The position numbers and the translations under genes are program-made. The notes below the pieces were generated by a model, which worked only from the letters and a program-made list of their open reading frames with translations, did no database searches and was not told the origin of the DNA. From positions 1 to 15,999 of the forward strand of contig JACQDO010000334.1 in the NCBI GenBank assembly GCA_016201085.1: a stretch of 15,999 nt of DNA. The letters run 5' to 3'. Positions 15,018 to 15,999 of the stretch are shown one piece after another; within the stretch, counting starts at the first letter, position 1, and each line of letters starts with the position of its first letter. The DNA comes from Hyphomicrobiales bacterium. Lineage in GTDB: Bacteria > Pseudomonadota > Alphaproteobacteria > Rhizobiales > Xanthobacteraceae.

Positions 15018-15766
15018 ATTGCGAAGACAGCAACGTATTGGTGCACGCGCTGATCGACGGCGAGCTCGATGCCGGGCACGCGCGCGAGGTCGAAGCGCAT
15101 ATCGCGGGCTGCGCGGCTTGCAGCGAGCGGCTGCGCGAATTCCGCGAATTTCGCGACGCCATGGCGCCGGCCAGCCTGCGCTACCGCGCGCCACGGGGTT
15201 TGCGCTTCCGCATCGAAGGTAAGTTGCCGGCGCCGCCTGCGGTCGGCTCCAGCCGGCGCGCGGTGATCAAGGGCTTCGCGTTTGGGGCAACGCTGAGCGC
15301 GCTGGCCGCCTCCGGCGTGCTGGTGATGGTCATGCGCGGCGACGACGAACGGCGCGTGCTCGGCGAAGTGGTGTCGGCGCATCTGCGTTCGCTGCAGGCG
15401 CATCATCTCACCGAAGTGCAATCGAGCGACCAGCACACGGTCAAGCCCTGGTTCAACGGCCGGCTCGACGTGGCGCCGCCGGTGATCGACCTGACCGCGC
15501 AGGGCTTCACGCTTCTAGGCGGCCGCCTCGATTATGCCGACGCCAAGCCGGTGGCGGCCATCGTCTACCGGCGCCGCGTGCACGTCATCAATCTGTTCTG
15601 CGCGCCGGCGCCCGGCTCGGCCAAGCGCGCCGCGCGCATGGCGAGCCTGCACGGCTTCAATGTGCGCAGCTGGAGCGAGAACGGCCTCAATCTCTGGGCG
15701 GTCAGCGACATCAATGCCGAGGAACTCGCTGAGTTCGGCGAGAAGTTCGAGGCGGCGCTGCGTTAG
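15014..15766 (+). CDS. Membrane anti-sigma factor with zinc-binding HxxxCxxC motif
   Basis: Holds the co-encoded ECF factor inactive at the membrane until a signal arrives. The 250 residues show an N-terminal anti-sigma domain with ALIDGELDAGH and His29-IAG-Cys33-AA-Cys36 (the ZAS motif; Cys3 or His11 could be the fourth ligand), one membrane segment at about 86-107, and a periplasmic domain of about 140 residues. That domain has HTVKPWFNGRLDVAPPV and LLGGRLDYADAKPVAAIVYR, blocks common in proteobacterial membrane anti-sigma factors. The ATG overlaps the sigma gene stop by 4 bases, and a G-rich ribosome site (GAAGGGGGC) precedes it. A ZAS metal centre can release the sigma factor upon oxidation or metal change, which fits the metalloprotein neighbours. 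It converges with the rhodanese gene with 3 bases between stops. Confidence 0.93.
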   Translation: MNCEDSNVLVHALIDGELDAGHAREVEAHIAGCAACSERLREFREFRDAMAPASLRYRAPRGLRFRIEGKLPAPPAVGSSRRAVIKGFAFGATLSALAASGVLVMVMRGDDERRVLGEVVSAHLRSLQAHHLTEVQSSDQHTVKPWFNGRLDVAPPVIDLTAQGFTLLGGRLDYADAKPVAAIVYRRRVHVINLFCAPAPGSAKRAARMASLHGFNVRSWSENGLNLWAVSDINAEELAEFGEKFEAALR

Positions 15767-15769
15767 TGA

Positions 15770-15999
15770 TTACGGCGCGCTGAAATGCGTGGTGCCGTCG
15801 CGCTTGATGCGCTCCAGTAAATCGACTTCCCACGACAAATAAGCGTTCATCGCCGCCGCACGGTCGCCTTCCTGCTCGTACGGCTTGAGCCAGACATCGA
15901 CCGGCTCGTCGGCCATCTTGTCGGCGGTCGAGAGCGGAAAACCGGCCGCCATCCAGGCCGCCGTGCCGCCTTCGAGCCAATACACCGGCAGTGTCGTCA
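15770..15999 (-). CDS. Rhodanese-domain sulfurtransferase, C-terminal end (runs off the right edge)
   Basis: Only the last 75 or so codons are inside the window. VYWLEGGTAAWMAAGFPLS is the end of a rhodanese domain (the WLEGGTAAW-x-AAG block after the active-site loop). It is followed by a tail, VDVWLKPYEQEG and AYLSWEVDLLERIKRDGT, that I associate with long rhodanese proteins with several domains. The active-site Cys and the start are outside. A GTG in frame at 15985 is not a plausible start because the domain would be cut. It would move sulfane sulfur, for example from thiosulfate. Its stop is 3 bases from the anti-sigma stop, in convergent orientation. Confidence 0.85.
   Translation of the reverse strand, partial: TTLPVYWLEGGTAAWMAAGFPLSTADKMADEPVDVWLKPYEQEGDRAAAMNAYLSWEVDLLERIKRDGTTHFSAP

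Overview
The window looks like chromosomal DNA of an alphaproteobacterium of the order Hyphomicrobiales (Rhizobiales), most likely near the Bradyrhizobium/Rhodopseudomonas/Pseudolabrys branch. This rests on GC-rich coding sequence, a BA14K-like small cell-envelope protein, the alphaproteobacterial style of ObgE, and a palindromic repeat (9355-9515) of a type I associate with that group. No tRNA, rRNA, CRISPR array, transposase or phage gene was seen. The genus is inference.

Left part (1-6700), signalling: a minus-strand chemotaxis unit (cheW, then a methyl-accepting chemotaxis protein that runs off the left edge), a small two-CBS-domain protein followed by a short 24-bp tandem repeat, a small secreted Pro-rich BA14K-like protein, and a large membrane-bound PAS-PAS-PAS-GGDEF-EAL protein of cyclic-di-GMP turnover.

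Middle part (6700-12000), metabolism: a minus-strand pair made of a 65-aa conserved-looking protein and a family-4 glycosyltransferase; the glutathione-dependent formaldehyde dehydrogenase gene frmA; a divergent acyl-CoA dehydrogenase with an isovaleryl-CoA-dehydrogenase-type catalytic Glu; and a class II Fic AMP-transferase in an AT-richer patch. The frmA/acyl-CoA dehydrogenase gap is almost filled by a nested palindromic REP/MITE-like element. The fic gene carries two inverted repeats upstream that share a GCAATT core.

Right part (12000-15999), essential GTPase and envelope stress: obgE on the minus strand, then a compact plus-strand operon of four genes: a Tat-type metallophosphoesterase, an amicyanin-like cupredoxin, an ECF sigma factor, and its zinc-binding (HxxxCxxC) membrane anti-sigma factor. 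These are joined by overlaps of a few bases or gaps under 10 bases. The window ends in the 3' end of a rhodanese-type sulfurtransferase gene on the minus strand.

The best candidate for an under-described system is that four-gene operon: a sigma/anti-sigma pair co-transcribed with two exported metalloproteins. A possible ECF-type promoter (GGAATAAA) precedes it, which would make the circuit self-amplifying. Its trigger and targets cannot be read from the sequence.
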